DNA of 64,000 nt. Source: Brachyhypopomus gauderio (lineage: Eukaryota > Chordata > Actinopteri > Gymnotiformes > Hypopomidae). A program made the position numbers and the translations under genes. The notes under the pieces are model-generated. The model searched no databases. It was not told the DNA's origin and was given only the letters and a program-made list of their open reading frames with translations. Location of the stretch: positions 19,545,985 to 19,609,984 of the forward strand of contig NC_135219.1 in NCBI RefSeq assembly GCF_052324685.1, read 5' to 3'. Shown here in pieces: positions 44,921 to 61,544 of this stretch (position 1 is its first letter; every line of letters begins with the position of its first letter).

Positions 44921-47703
44921 CTATGCATGTCCAATAACTGCTAAGATGAGCATTGTGGTGGCCAAGAGACTGATGGACATCTGTATTCTTCCAGCATTTC
45001 CACCTGTGGTAAGGAATATACATAGTTACAGTATGCTACAGTAAGATTACTGAGATCTGTATTTGATATGTGACGCTTTTATAACATGAACTTTACTATA
45101 AGGATAGTATTTGCTGAAGGAAACGCAAAAATATATTTGATGTGTGGTTTAAAAATGTGCAGAAAATAGCTTCTGAGATTGGCTGGTTTATCCTGACACA
45201 CCAGGATAGGTGTGGATTGGTGTTTTTGTTCGGGAAACCGCATTGCATTTATACTGAGATACCTAGCGGCTCACCCTTACAGTCAACAAGCCAATAAATG
45301 ACATGGCTGTACAGTAAGATTAGTGGACTTACCAGGACCAAAGTCATCCACCACCATGCCTTCAGTGTCACTAAGGCTGCCATTGTTTGGGGCTGGCTTT
45401 ACACCCAACAACTTGCACATTAGTGGGTAGATACTGACACTGTCGAAAGGCTCAGCTAAGAAGTTTTTCTTGAAGTCTGGTCCAAATGCTCTAAATATTG
45501 CTTTCATGTCCATTTCCTGGTTACTGAAGCCATGGTCCCCTTTGTTAACGTAGAAGATGTACCTCTGCACAAAAAAGTATATACAATATGTATTAAAATA
45601 TATACATTTAAAATTGATTGGCACTTAAAATGTTATAGCGAGGGGAAAAGCTTTTATTTGAAAGAGGTATATATCTTACCGAATTCAAATTGAAACCTAG
45701 GTCTCCAATAAGAACAATATCTTGTATTCTACTGTTCTTTGCAATATGAAAATGTTCAGGAATATCTTCTTTCTTGTAGACAGTTAGGTTTGGATGGGCA
45801 TTCCGAAGAGCATCAAAAACTTCCTGCTCTTTACCTTCTGTGGGTCTTAACATCCCAAATCCCCCATAGTCGAGCAGTTCAAAATAGCTCAAATTCTTGA
45901 AATTTATGTAATTGGAGAGTTTGATTTCCTCCACCATGGGACTCTTCTTAATGGTGGTCATGCCATGATCTGAGGTGATGATGACATTAAGGTGGTCAGA
46001 TAACTTGTTCTTTTGTATAGACTCTATGAGGTACCCTATGGTGCGGTCAATCTGTTCAATGATCTTCCTTCTCTCGGGCGTCTCTGGTCCTACGCTGTGG
46101 CCGACATTGTCTGGTTCCCCGTAGTAAAGAGTGACAAAGTCAAAGTTCTCTTTGGTGTACCATCCCATAACTGTATCGATTTTCTCACGCCACTCTGTTT
46201 CATTATCATCAGGGTGATTAAAATTCTCTACCAAGGATCGTTCCACAGACTGCCCCGTATAATTAACTCCACCACCAGGATAAAAATACGAGGCAGTCTT
46301 GAGGCCCTGTAAAGCATGCAGTAAGAGGAATATTATTACACTTCACAGACTGTCATACTTTAATGCTAGTAGTAAATGTGCAGCAAACGTAGCCTTAGAC
46401 TACTGCTTACCTGATTTTGAGCTGTTATCCACAGGGGCAATGCACCATTGTCCCACCACTCAGATCGCTTCAGTGTTGTTTTATGAAGTAACTTCGAGCG
46501 AGTTGTGGAATTGAACATCATGTTGTGGACTACACCATGATCCTCTATCCACCTTCCTGCATCAAAAAGCAGACAGAATATTTTTCTTGCAGTGGCAGAC
46601 GATTGCAGATGTGATGTTTAAAACGATAGTCAGCCATAGGTTCACTAAAATTTAATCCAGGCATCCCAAAACCAAAGCATATTCTATAAATATAAACCAA
46701 AGAATGCAGTCACAAATGCACTGGAACAGTAATGCTTAACAGAAGTAGAAGGACTTGACAGTGTGAGGACAAACAAAGACATAAAAACAATGAGTCTGTG
46801 ATATGAGACATGGTACATGTAAACCTGCACTGCAAGTCAGTGGTCAAATCCACTGGTCTCCCAGAGAGGGAGTGACCAAAGATAAGCACAAACTTGATGT
46901 AATAATTTTTCCTGGCTATCTATACTTATTTAACCTTTGATATCTTCTGGAAATGGATCTGGAAATGGATCTAGGTAAGAACAGGTCCAACAAGGATTGA
47001 AGAAGAGACTATGAACTCAATTTAAAAAGAAATCTTATCAGAGATCTTCGAAGTATCTGACCCTTGTGCCTCACCTGCACATATTTTAACAGTGTAACTC
47101 AAAAAATGAATTAATGAGTACATAATTATATACAATACATATTATAAAATGTGTGTTTAAATATCTGCTGGTCCTAATTAAAGTCCTAATTGTGTAACCC
47201 TCTATAACTGGGGTTATCGTGTCTCAAGCACATGATAATCCCAAGGTTTGCAGTAGAGAACAACTCATCCTCTAAGAATGGACAAGAATTGTACTTGCTT
47301 TAGTACCATAAGTGTCAGAACACAAGTGTCTAACACTGTAATGGAGATGTTTAATATTCATATTGGTTTATGAATAGTATTCTCTTAAACCCTAAACATG
47401 TTTCTATATAGCAATCACATTGATAATTATACAGGAGTTCATTGAACGTTTCTTACCAGTAATAGTAGTAAAATGGGACGGAGATGTCATAGTGATCATT
47501 GGTGGTGTAACATATTTTGCCTTCACGCCCTCTTGTACCAGCTTGTCCAGATTTGGTGTATCAACATCTTGATCATAGTCCCATCTGAAACCATCGAAAG
47601 ACAATAAGAGTAACTTGTTACATTTCCCCTTACCTATGTTGGACAAAGGCTTGCTGTCCACACAGAGGGAAAACACAAAGACCAGCAGAATCTCCAGCTT
47701 CAT
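44921..47703 (-). CDS. enpp7: ENPP7-like ectonucleotide pyrophosphatase/phosphodiesterase (alkaline sphingomyelinase type)
   Basis: Five exons, 47703-47457, 46556-46411, 46306-45680, 45564-45333 and 45003-44921, join in phase to 444 residues (human about 458). A hydrophobic signal peptide (MKLEILLVFVFSLC) leads the protein. Metal and nucleophile residues of the NPP fold are all present: SFDGFRWDY, the threonine in MTSPSHFT, PDNVGHSVGPE, TSDHGMT and KGDHGF. The last short exon encodes a hydrophobic stretch (ISLLATTMLILAVIGHA), probably the C-terminal anchor. In mammals ENPP7 is a brush-border ectoenzyme that hydrolyses sphingomyelin and lysophospholipids. VDTPNLD, WWDNG and the anchor favour ENPP7 over ENPP6; a fish-specific ENPP7 duplicate is equally possible. 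Confidence 0.92.
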
Positions 47704-50251
47704 ATTGAGAGTCAAGATGAGAGTAGATGTCTGCTCTTTATAGTCCTCACAGGGCCAGATAACGTTGTGCTGAACACCGTTTATCACAGCTGGCAAGATA
47801 GAAAAATCTTTGACCTTTATGAATTTTCTGCAACCAATGAGAATTTTCAGTGTAATACTGAACACTATAGTGCTGGGAATGTGCAGAACTGCTAATTACA
47901 TTCAGAAATTATTCTGCCTAGTTGATTGCGACTAAATGCCAGTCTTTCAAGATTCCTTTTCCATAATATAGTGTAATTCTTATATGAGCCATGAAAGGCT
48001 GCAGTCTTTCAAGACGTGGACTAATAAACACTTTGACTGGGATGAATTATCACATCTGTAAAACTAGGAATACATTACAATACAACAGGGGTGAAGCAAA
48101 TTAGAGTGGTCAGCCAGAAATTAAATGCATTGTACTCTTCACCGTGGTTGACTAATAAATTCACATGTCCCCTGTATTAGTATCAACGGGACAATCAATA
48201 GTCTGCATCCTTTATTTAGCATTACAATCTACAATATCAGACAAGCCATTAGTAAGTCTAAATCCACCAATGAGCCTGTGTCCTTTCTATCAGCACATAA
48301 AGTTGTCATGTCAAGTATGGTAATAAATGAAATGGGTGTAAATACAGAGTCTGATATGGTATCAGTTTTAACATTTAATAATAATAACAATAAGAATAAT
48401 AATAGCAACAACAACAATAATAATGTGGTGCCTTTCACGATCTCAAGGATACTACACACACACACACACACACGCACACACGCACACACACACACAGACA
48501 AAACCCCATCATGTTATGGACTACACCATTTGATACCACTGACCATTAATTTCTTAGAGATAAACTTGAGAGATTGAGCTCTCAGGAACAGTCCTAATAT
48601 GGTTCAGTCTGTACATGCGATGCAAGAATTGCTTGATGATGTAGGAACAGCAAATCTATCTGATATGCAGCAGTGTTACAACATGAGCAGAACTCTGAGA
48701 CTGTTAGTAATTAGTCATAACTGTTGTTATCTTTACGTCTCACACATATAAACTCCAGGAGGAAGACTTTTTATCATTTCACTTTTATTATTTTCAAAGG
48801 TTGATTGCAAGCTGCTTATCTCCAATTCAGTCAATCAAAATATACCTACGAGCAAGATTTAGTGTGCTTTAAGATTACCATTTTCTTGAACAATACTTAT
48901 TATAAAGAACTAATGATACCTTTCTTTGATACATCTTTTTGATACAACATTTCATTTCAAATGTGACAGTAGGATCTGCGAACAGCTTGGTAAATTAGAG
49001 ATTACTATGGAATATGCTAAGGATATGACATTTTTGCGACTTGCAGCATGGTTGCAGGGAACTTCGTAGTCAATATGTATTAACCTCTGTATTAATCTCT
49101 AACCATGAAAATGTTTAGGTCGCAAATTTCATTTTTCTTGTAATTACTGAAATTACATTAAAGTATTGCTCTGATAAAACAAGTCTTTTAAAATACTGTC
49201 AATTAGATATTTTAGACCTCTGGTGGTATAACGGTTTTGCCTGCCGTTACCACTGCGTTTTTAACATTTCTTAACAATTTTCAGCAGTACAATACACATC
49301 TATGACCATTTGTTTTAGTTTACTTAGATCTCTTTTCGATTTAATACTTTTATTCAACTCTGTTTGAAGTACTTTGAAATGCTGCTATGAAACGTGCTAG
49401 GCCTATATAAATAAACTTACCGTGCCTAATATGACAAATGTGAGAAATATGAAGTCAGTGTTTTTGTTTTATTGTTTGTTTGTTTTAGTGAATAATGCTA
49501 TTTGTGTAACAAACATTCGGCTGACACTAAAATCAAGAATCTCAAAACTATTATTATTACATACAGGAGTATTCGCGACCTATCGATTAGTCATTTTTTT
49601 GGGGGGGAAGAACACCCTCAAATTGACATAATCTGGCTATTTTGAAATGTATTACAATTTACATAACCTAGCAATTTATCAAAATTTACATAACCTAGCT
49701 ATTTTGAAATGTATTACAATTTACATAACCTAGCAATTTTTCAATTTATTAAAATTTACATAACCAAGCTATTTTGAAATGTATTAAAATGTACATAACC
49801 TAGCTATTTTGAAATGTAATAACATTTATATAACCTAGCTATTTTTCAATTTATAAAAATTTACATAACCTAGCTATTTTGAAATGTATTAAAATTACAT
49901 AATCTAGCTACGTTGAGACGTGTATCCAGCTCTTATGTAGCCGACAGCTGCTCTGTCTCGGCCAGAAAAGCCCTCAAGCACTCATGATTTTGTGAGGCTG
50001 CTTGTTTATAGTCAAATGACCGTAACGGTTAAACTGTAACTACGCGCCGAATGCGTTACACTTCTCGTGTTTCTCGGGGTTTCCAGCACGGCGTGAGCGC
50101 TTTTCTCACGGCAGAATACACGTTAAATAGTGAAAACGCCCCGTATTGCTCCATCAGGTCGATTGGAGGCGGTGGTGCTCGGAGCTTTTACAGCTGAGGT
50201 TCAGGGGAGGAAAAAACCTGAATCGTTCGCTACACATCCGGAGTTTTTTCG
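47704..50251. other. Divergent intergenic region between enpp7-like and laptm4a
   Basis: It contains CA and AAT simple repeats (about 48376-48495) and a 35-bp tandem array. A CpG-richer stretch from about 49910 should be the laptm4a promoter and 5' UTR. No other coding signal was found. Confidence 0.5.
49621..49913. repeat. 35-bp AT-rich tandem repeat, about 8 copies
   Basis: The unit contains tacataacctagctattttg followed by aaatgtattaaaatt. Copies differ at scattered bases (tagcaattt, taaccaagct). The array ends about 370 bp before the laptm4a start. Confidence 0.92.
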
Positions 50252-50278
50252 ATGTTCTTTCACACTCTGGAAGACGAC

Positions 50279-54798
<4,520 letters not shown>

Positions 54799-57700
54799 TG
54801 CCTCCCCTCCGCCCCCGATTAAAGTCTCCGCAGTTTCTCTTCTTGGCCTTCTGATCCCATGATTCGCTCTGTTGAATGGAGGGGTGCTAAGATTCCCCCC
54901 CGCCACCAGTACAACTCTGCACACTGCGTAGACTCGACCATAATTGTCATTAGCATGACTTTAAATGCCTCTCATAACGTGTTGTGACTGTTCATCACTT
55001 ACAGATCTATTTTTGTAAAGTAAACGAAATCAGATGAAATGAGACATTGCAGTCGGTGAAGTGGGGAAGTGGTTGTTTTGAGTCGGAAGGACTTTGGCAT
55101 GCAGTGGTAATGCCTCATTGCGAACCGAGTTGCATAGCAAATTGTGCTTTTGATAGCATTGTATAGTTTATTCATGGTGAATCATTTTAATGAGGAGTTT
55201 CTACTAAGAGATGCGGATAATCCGCCAGCAACTAACGCACATTACTTTTCACGCCTGTCCTTTAGAATCATTTCGTCTTGCTTTTTCTAGTGTCCGAGTT
55301 GGAGATGATGTGTGAATTATTGCTTTACCACTTTTCTGTCAACTAACACTTAGAAGCATTACTTTTATCTTTCGGCTAATGTAAATATAATCTGTTTTAG
55401 TTTTAACAATGGTCTTGACAATCCAGTATGGGATTAAAAATAATAATAATTAATTACTTTTCCATCTGTCCATTTTGTGCTAAAGTAAGATTTTATCAAA
55501 GCGTAGGCGGAAGAGGTTGTAGCACTTTATCTTGTTTTTATATATTTAGTATTGTCAGTCCATCCACCTATTCATCAGGCCCTGGTTGCCATCGTGTCAG
55601 CAGTCTGTATCGTGCTCTGTTGTAGTAGATAGTGTTTATCATAGCTGACCAGGGGGCGCTCTCGCTCTCTTTCTCTCATGAGATGATGCTTTGGAATAAA
55701 CAAGAAACTGCTTTTATTGCCAACATCTGTGGATGCATGCTACTCTCTTTCTTGTACATGTTCTGGTGAGCCAATTTCTTCAGTAATAAACATTTTGAAA
55801 CATTTTTTTGTCTCATTTTTTTTCTCCCCTCATTCTACACAAACATTTTTGGAGCAGGTTTCTTAACACAAAACAGATTGTTTTCAACTGTTGCCTGAAA
55901 GCAGGATCACACTTCAGCATAACAAACGTGTTTATGAGGACATGCTGCCTTGTGCCAATGGTAGAGGCTGTTGTTACCTGCACGATGGTGTGGGGAATGT
56001 TTGTCTTACACATTAGGCCACGTAATACCACTTGAGCGTCATGTGAATACGTTGCATCTAAGCTTTACCACATGTATCTCTTCATACCCACATTTTCAAA
56101 CGGGCTTTGAGCAGCATGGTGCACCCCGTCACAATAATGGATCATCTCAAACTGGTTCCTCAAGCACTACTATTCTACTGAGAGCATGGATAAAATAATG
56201 TTTACAGCACCTTATTGAGTTCTTGCCATGAAGACGTTTTGCTAATCTGAAGTCAAATAGACCCCCTCTGCAGTGGTCAGTGGTAGACAAGTGGATATCA
56301 GTTATGCGGTGTGTTTTTCTATTAAAGAAAGTGAGGTTTTGGCTTTCGATAGAATTGACTTTCAGGTATTGGCAGCCTAACTACATTTATTGCTTTTTTA
56401 GCCATGCAGTTCTGTTCATGCCCGTTAGATGGCGACTACGCACTGGCGACTTTCAATTCTACGCACTGCAAAAATGGTTGATCAAAATAGATAACAGTGT
56501 AGTCCTATTTTGTTTTGAAGAACTACCATAAACATCTGATAAAGATATGAAAGATCAGTTTTCCACTGATTAAGATAATTATTATTACAAATATGTTTCA
56601 TATATGGGTGACCCCAGAACCAGGGCCGGAGTGGGACACTTTCAGCCCGGGAGTTTCATGCCCAAATCTGGCCCAAAATTATTTTTCCCTCCCAATCGGC
56701 CCAAACTAGAGATTGACATGAGCCGGCCCATCGGGAATCCTCCCGAATCTCCCGATTAGCCACTCTGGCTCTGCCCAGAACTGATTACTGCAAAATAATG
56801 CTAAAGTATTTTGATAGCAACAAACAATAACTGTTTATTTATTTTTGTGTTAAACCTCAAAACCTGAGTCATGGTTATGGAATAATAAAGCTACTATAGT
56901 GACCCACATAGGCCTATCCAAAATAATCAAAGGTGATTCTTCTGAAAACATGGGCACTGAACAAGTAGTATTCATGAACCTTTTATTAATTTACAGAAAA
57001 CATCTTTGAAGTCACCCTGTGTTATGTGAGGCTCTGACTCTTAGATCACTATTGTGATGTGACGTTTTTGTGGCTAAGAGAAAGAGGACATGGAGTTTAA
57101 CTCTGCTGCTTCTTCAGGTAATGGCCATTATAAGTGCTACTCTCTTTCAAGTTCAAAGCTTAGCTTTGCTGGGAATGCTAGAACACAGTGCTCATTCTAT
57201 GGCCCCTTCCCCCAAAGGACGACCGAGAGGGAAGACCGGTTGGTAAAGGCCAGGTTAGTGCACACATGCTGTTAATCATACCATTTTCTATCACTGACAT
57301 CTCTAACCTTTTCAAACCTCATGATCATCCAGGGAATTTCTCACTTTCATGCTTTCCTGTGAACTTAGGATGGGAAAATATTTTCCAGGACCTTTTTTTT
57401 TTGCAATACAGCATACATCTATTCCAAATATGCCAGCCTCTACAATTATGTAGCTAAATTTGAATTCAGTAAAATCCATGACAAACATATAATCCATCTG
57501 TCATCTGGGACCATCGGATAAAGTGTGCTGCGTGGTCTTCGTATGCCTCTCTGCCAATACTATTTACAAACATTCTAGGTCATACTCAGTGTTTAAGTTC
57601 CACCAGGATATATTTACCTTTTTCAAATTCCACATTACATTAGTTCACCATCACCATTGAATACACAGACATGTGAAATCTGAGTGTCGAGGGAACAGCT

Positions 57701-59205
57701 GATTAAAATATATGGAAAATGCACTTTGGAGGCTGTCAGGTCAGTCTAACCAGCCTAAGGCGACTGGCTTTGGCACCAAGTTGAAGGACGGTGGGAGAAC
57801 TTGAAGATTTCTGCTCCTTCGCAAGACCTAAATATTGGTGTTTGCTGTGAGAACTAACACGAGGATCTGAAGTCTACCCTGTGAAGAGGAGACTGTCCAG
57901 GCAGAAACAGGCGTCAGTCAGCCCCCGCGTCTCCTGGCAACCAAATGTTTGCCTTTTCTCTTTTTTTTTTTACGTTTTCACGTTGGAGACACTGCGCACG
58001 GGTCATCCTGATGGTACGATCATTTCTGAGACGGGTCATATCTAAAGCTCTGGTTCATTTAAGGTTGCCTTCTCTTCACCGTTTTCCTTGTGTGTGGCCT
58101 TGTGTGTGCACATGTGCATATGTTTGGTGGAAGAATGTTAAAATAAATGTTGCGTTTGGGAAATGATTTGTGTAATGCTTTGTCACTCCAATGACAAGCC
58201 AGGTTAGCAGACTTAGGGTCTGTACCATTCCGATGGTGAGGTCTGGAACTGTTGACTTAAGCACATCTCACAGGTGTATCAGACAGAGACACATTTCTTA
58301 GGGGCTCTGATATTTTCACCAACATGGTTTGCTGGTTGGCTAGTCTGTGACAACCGGCCTTTTCTAAAAGTCTAGACGTGTCAGTGTATTACTGTGCCTC
58401 TGTTGGACCTAATTTATGTAAATTATGTCAGTCATGCCAAGAATATTTTTATTGACAATTATTTTTTCCACTGATCAACATGAATAATAGGTATAAGATA
58501 TAGTACATACTTAAGACATACTGTATATGTAACTTACAAAACCATATAACTATATAATTATAACTATATAAGTTAACTTTTAATATTGAAAATCATATTG
58601 TAATATAAAAGATAGAAGACATTACAGTGATATAAAAGATGCAGAGAAGGTATGAATATTAAAAGCATGACTGTTGCTCTGAACACTGATCCCATACAGT
58701 TTGAGAAAGAAAAAACTGTCACAGTCACTACAAAATGTCTTTACACATAGATGATTTTCAGCAACGGCATCTAGAAATACATACGGTATGTCCCATGCTC
58801 ACACGCAAGGCCATACACCTTTTTTCTTTAATCTGTTTTCAGATTATATGACATAATCTGGTCACTTTGATCAGAGACACAATAATCATTTACTCTCAAA
58901 TATAATTCTGGATTTACTGTCGAAAGCTAATGGTGGGATGTTGAGAACTTGTGAGAACTTGTTGCCCGTACACTGAAGCTGCTGTGTGGAGGTCCGTGTG
59001 GTCTGTGATGACGCTTTGGTAGCATCGACGAGGAAAGGAGTGTGTTTCTGTGACTCGGTGTCCTACACGGCCGAAACATCAGCCCGGGCGTCACAGAATC
59101 AGAGTGGCCTTCATTAATATAAAAACAGTTAAGGGAACGGGTAACAGTGCGTACATCTGGGTGCTACGGCCAATGAGAGGTCAACACTCACCGAGCCATG
59201 ATCTG
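54799..59205. other. laptm4a 3' UTR and convergent intergenic DNA to matn3
   Basis: The laptm4a 3' UTR probably ends near 55805. The rest holds a hAT MITE, AT-rich DNA and no recognised gene. A reverse AATAAA at 58448-58453 could end the matn3 3' UTR. Confidence 0.5.
56613..56781. mobile_element. hAT-type MITE with 8-bp target-site duplication
   Basis: The element spans 56621-56773 (153 bp). The terminal inverted repeats are CAGGGCCGGAGTGG at the left and, read inward from the right, CAGAGCCAGAGTGG (12 of 14 match). It is flanked by perfect direct repeats CCCAGAAC at 56613-56620 and 56774-56781. An 8-bp duplication with CAG-starting termini is the hAT signature. It has no coding capacity and so is non-autonomous. 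Confidence 0.93.
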
Positions 59206-61393
59206 TCATTTGTGAGCGGCCATCTGCTGTACTTTTCTGGAGAGGTCAGCTAGTTCAGCAGGTGTTAAGGTTACTGCATAGTTGTTTCAGACCCTAGGAG
59301 TTCTCCTTGAACAGTTAATAAACATCACTGTCTTATATACTACATATACTATATACTAATACACCATATATTTTCTCTCTTACATGCTCAAATCAAAGAT
59401 CATCTTCATTCCATAGACAACATTATTTGGTAATTCATTATATATCAATGTACTGTGAGCTTCGATCTTAAACAGTATATAGTACTAAATCATGGTTATA
59501 GCATGGTTATAGCATGATTATAGCATGGTTATATAACATGGTTATATTACTCCGAGTGTAAAGACCAATATTTAATGTCACCCACTAAAAATAAAGGATA
59601 TGCTTGGCATTGATGTCCTGGATGGAGTTTTGTGTCTGCCTCTGGAAGGCCAGTCTGGCTTCACAAATGCAGGGGTCCTGAATCACCTGTGCCTTCAGTT
59701 CTTTACATCAGAGTTAAGCACAGGTGATTAGACAAATGCAACCTGTACTTTCTTCACAATTGCATGGAACTAATCTTGTGATGCTAAAATGTTGTGGGGA
59801 CAATCCGATTTTTATATGATATATGATTCAATTTATATGAATTTTGGATTATGTTATTTTCTTCACATGGATTTCACGGTTTGAAAGCTTTAGTATAAAT
59901 TATACAATAACCGAGACTTTATTGACTCCATAAATGTCCACTCAAAGACCATCTGTGTTCATAAACATAAATGCAACACTTAGCAATAGCTAATGCAATG
60001 CTATGGTTAGGTCATTGCAACATTGCTAGTGTTACATGCTGTTTTGGAAATTGAGCCACAGTGTCGAATCAAAGCTGAATTGATTCACAATACAAACGCA
60101 TTCACAGACAGATGAGGTCTTGCCCAGAAATCAGTGATGATTCTATTTTTCAAATTTCTCTCATATTGAGGTTTTCTACGTTTCTGTGGAAGCCCAATGT
60201 AAATTTCCACTCACCATTACCAATCCATAAACATGGCAATGGATTAACCAATTAAAAAATGCAGACTAGTTACATGAAACACCAACAAACCTTAAAATAA
60301 TCTAACAACCTGGAGCTTCTCAAGTAACTGAGCGAATGAGTCTAATTCTGTAATCTACTACAGGAATATTCAATCTTGGTTATTGAGTGCTGCAACATCC
60401 CTGTAGTTTCTCCAACCACTTTGCCAGGTCACCATTTTTGAGCTGAGCAATCAAGAGTTCTTAACAATGTCTGGATAAGTTTGTCCAGAGTTGAGAACTG
60501 AATTGAACCAATGCTATAAAATTGCTCCATTGTAGTGGTGCTATGTGTCCAAGAGATATTGGAGTTGATAAACCAGACTAGATTGGATTTACCTTAAGGG
60601 GTAAAATTCAAATAAAATGTGAAACTATATGGTAGGGTGCCTGATTGGGGAGAAGATACAGGACTTGTGCTCTCAGTTGAATATCCTGGTGCACCAGTTC
60701 TTACGTGAACACGTTTTCTTGTCTTCATTCAAAACAAAACCCTCCTGGCATTCACAGTGATAGGAGCCATCACTGCTGACACAAATATGGTCGCAGTCAT
60801 GCCCCAGTGCACACTGGTCCAGACCACCCAGACCTGCAAGAAGCTTTGAGTAAGGCACTAAAGAAACATAAATACCACACAAACACATAAAGTCATTTGA
60901 ATTGCCTAGTTCACGGGGTCTTACGTGAACAGGTTTTCTTGTCTTCGTTCAAGACATAGCCCATATTGCATTCACAGTGATAGGAGCCATCACTGCTGAC
61001 ACAAATGTGCTCACAGTCATGTCCTATTACACACTGATCCAGACCTGGAATAAGGTTTAAGCAAGATTTCACACTAAAATATACAATAATATCTGAGAAA
61101 TGTTCTTTCATGACAGCCAGTCTTAAACTACAAAATGGTCATAAAATGGTATGAGTCGAGTCATGACCTTTTATGACACCAGCTAACTCACTGGCACTAC
61201 TGTCCCCATCATCATCACCACTGGCCTTGAAACATGATCTCCTGTCCTCCATCAACACAAAGCCTGGTGGACAAGTGCAGTAGTAGGAGGAGCCACTGCC
61301 CACACACGTGTGCTGACAGTCATGGCCCAGTGCACACGCATCCACACCTGCAACAGGTCACAGCCCTTGAAATACCATATATATATATATATG

Positions 61394-61484
<91 letters not shown>

Positions 61485-61498
61485 TATATATACACACC

Positions 61499-61544
<46 letters not shown>

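Noticed and set aside
44832-45044. 70-codon plus-strand ORF
   Set aside because: It lies antisense over the last enpp7-like exon, which has a phase-correct acceptor and a family-like hydrophobic anchor.
59585-59700. matn3 ending at the TAG at 59585-59587 (peptide ending AKHILYF)
   Set aside because: It truncates the coiled coil and ignores an exact U12 donor; the spliced version restores a full heptad tail.
61168-61191. Use of the gtcatg donor at 61168 for matn3 EGF2
   Set aside because: A stronger gtgagt donor lies 24 nt earlier (exon end 61192) in the same phase.
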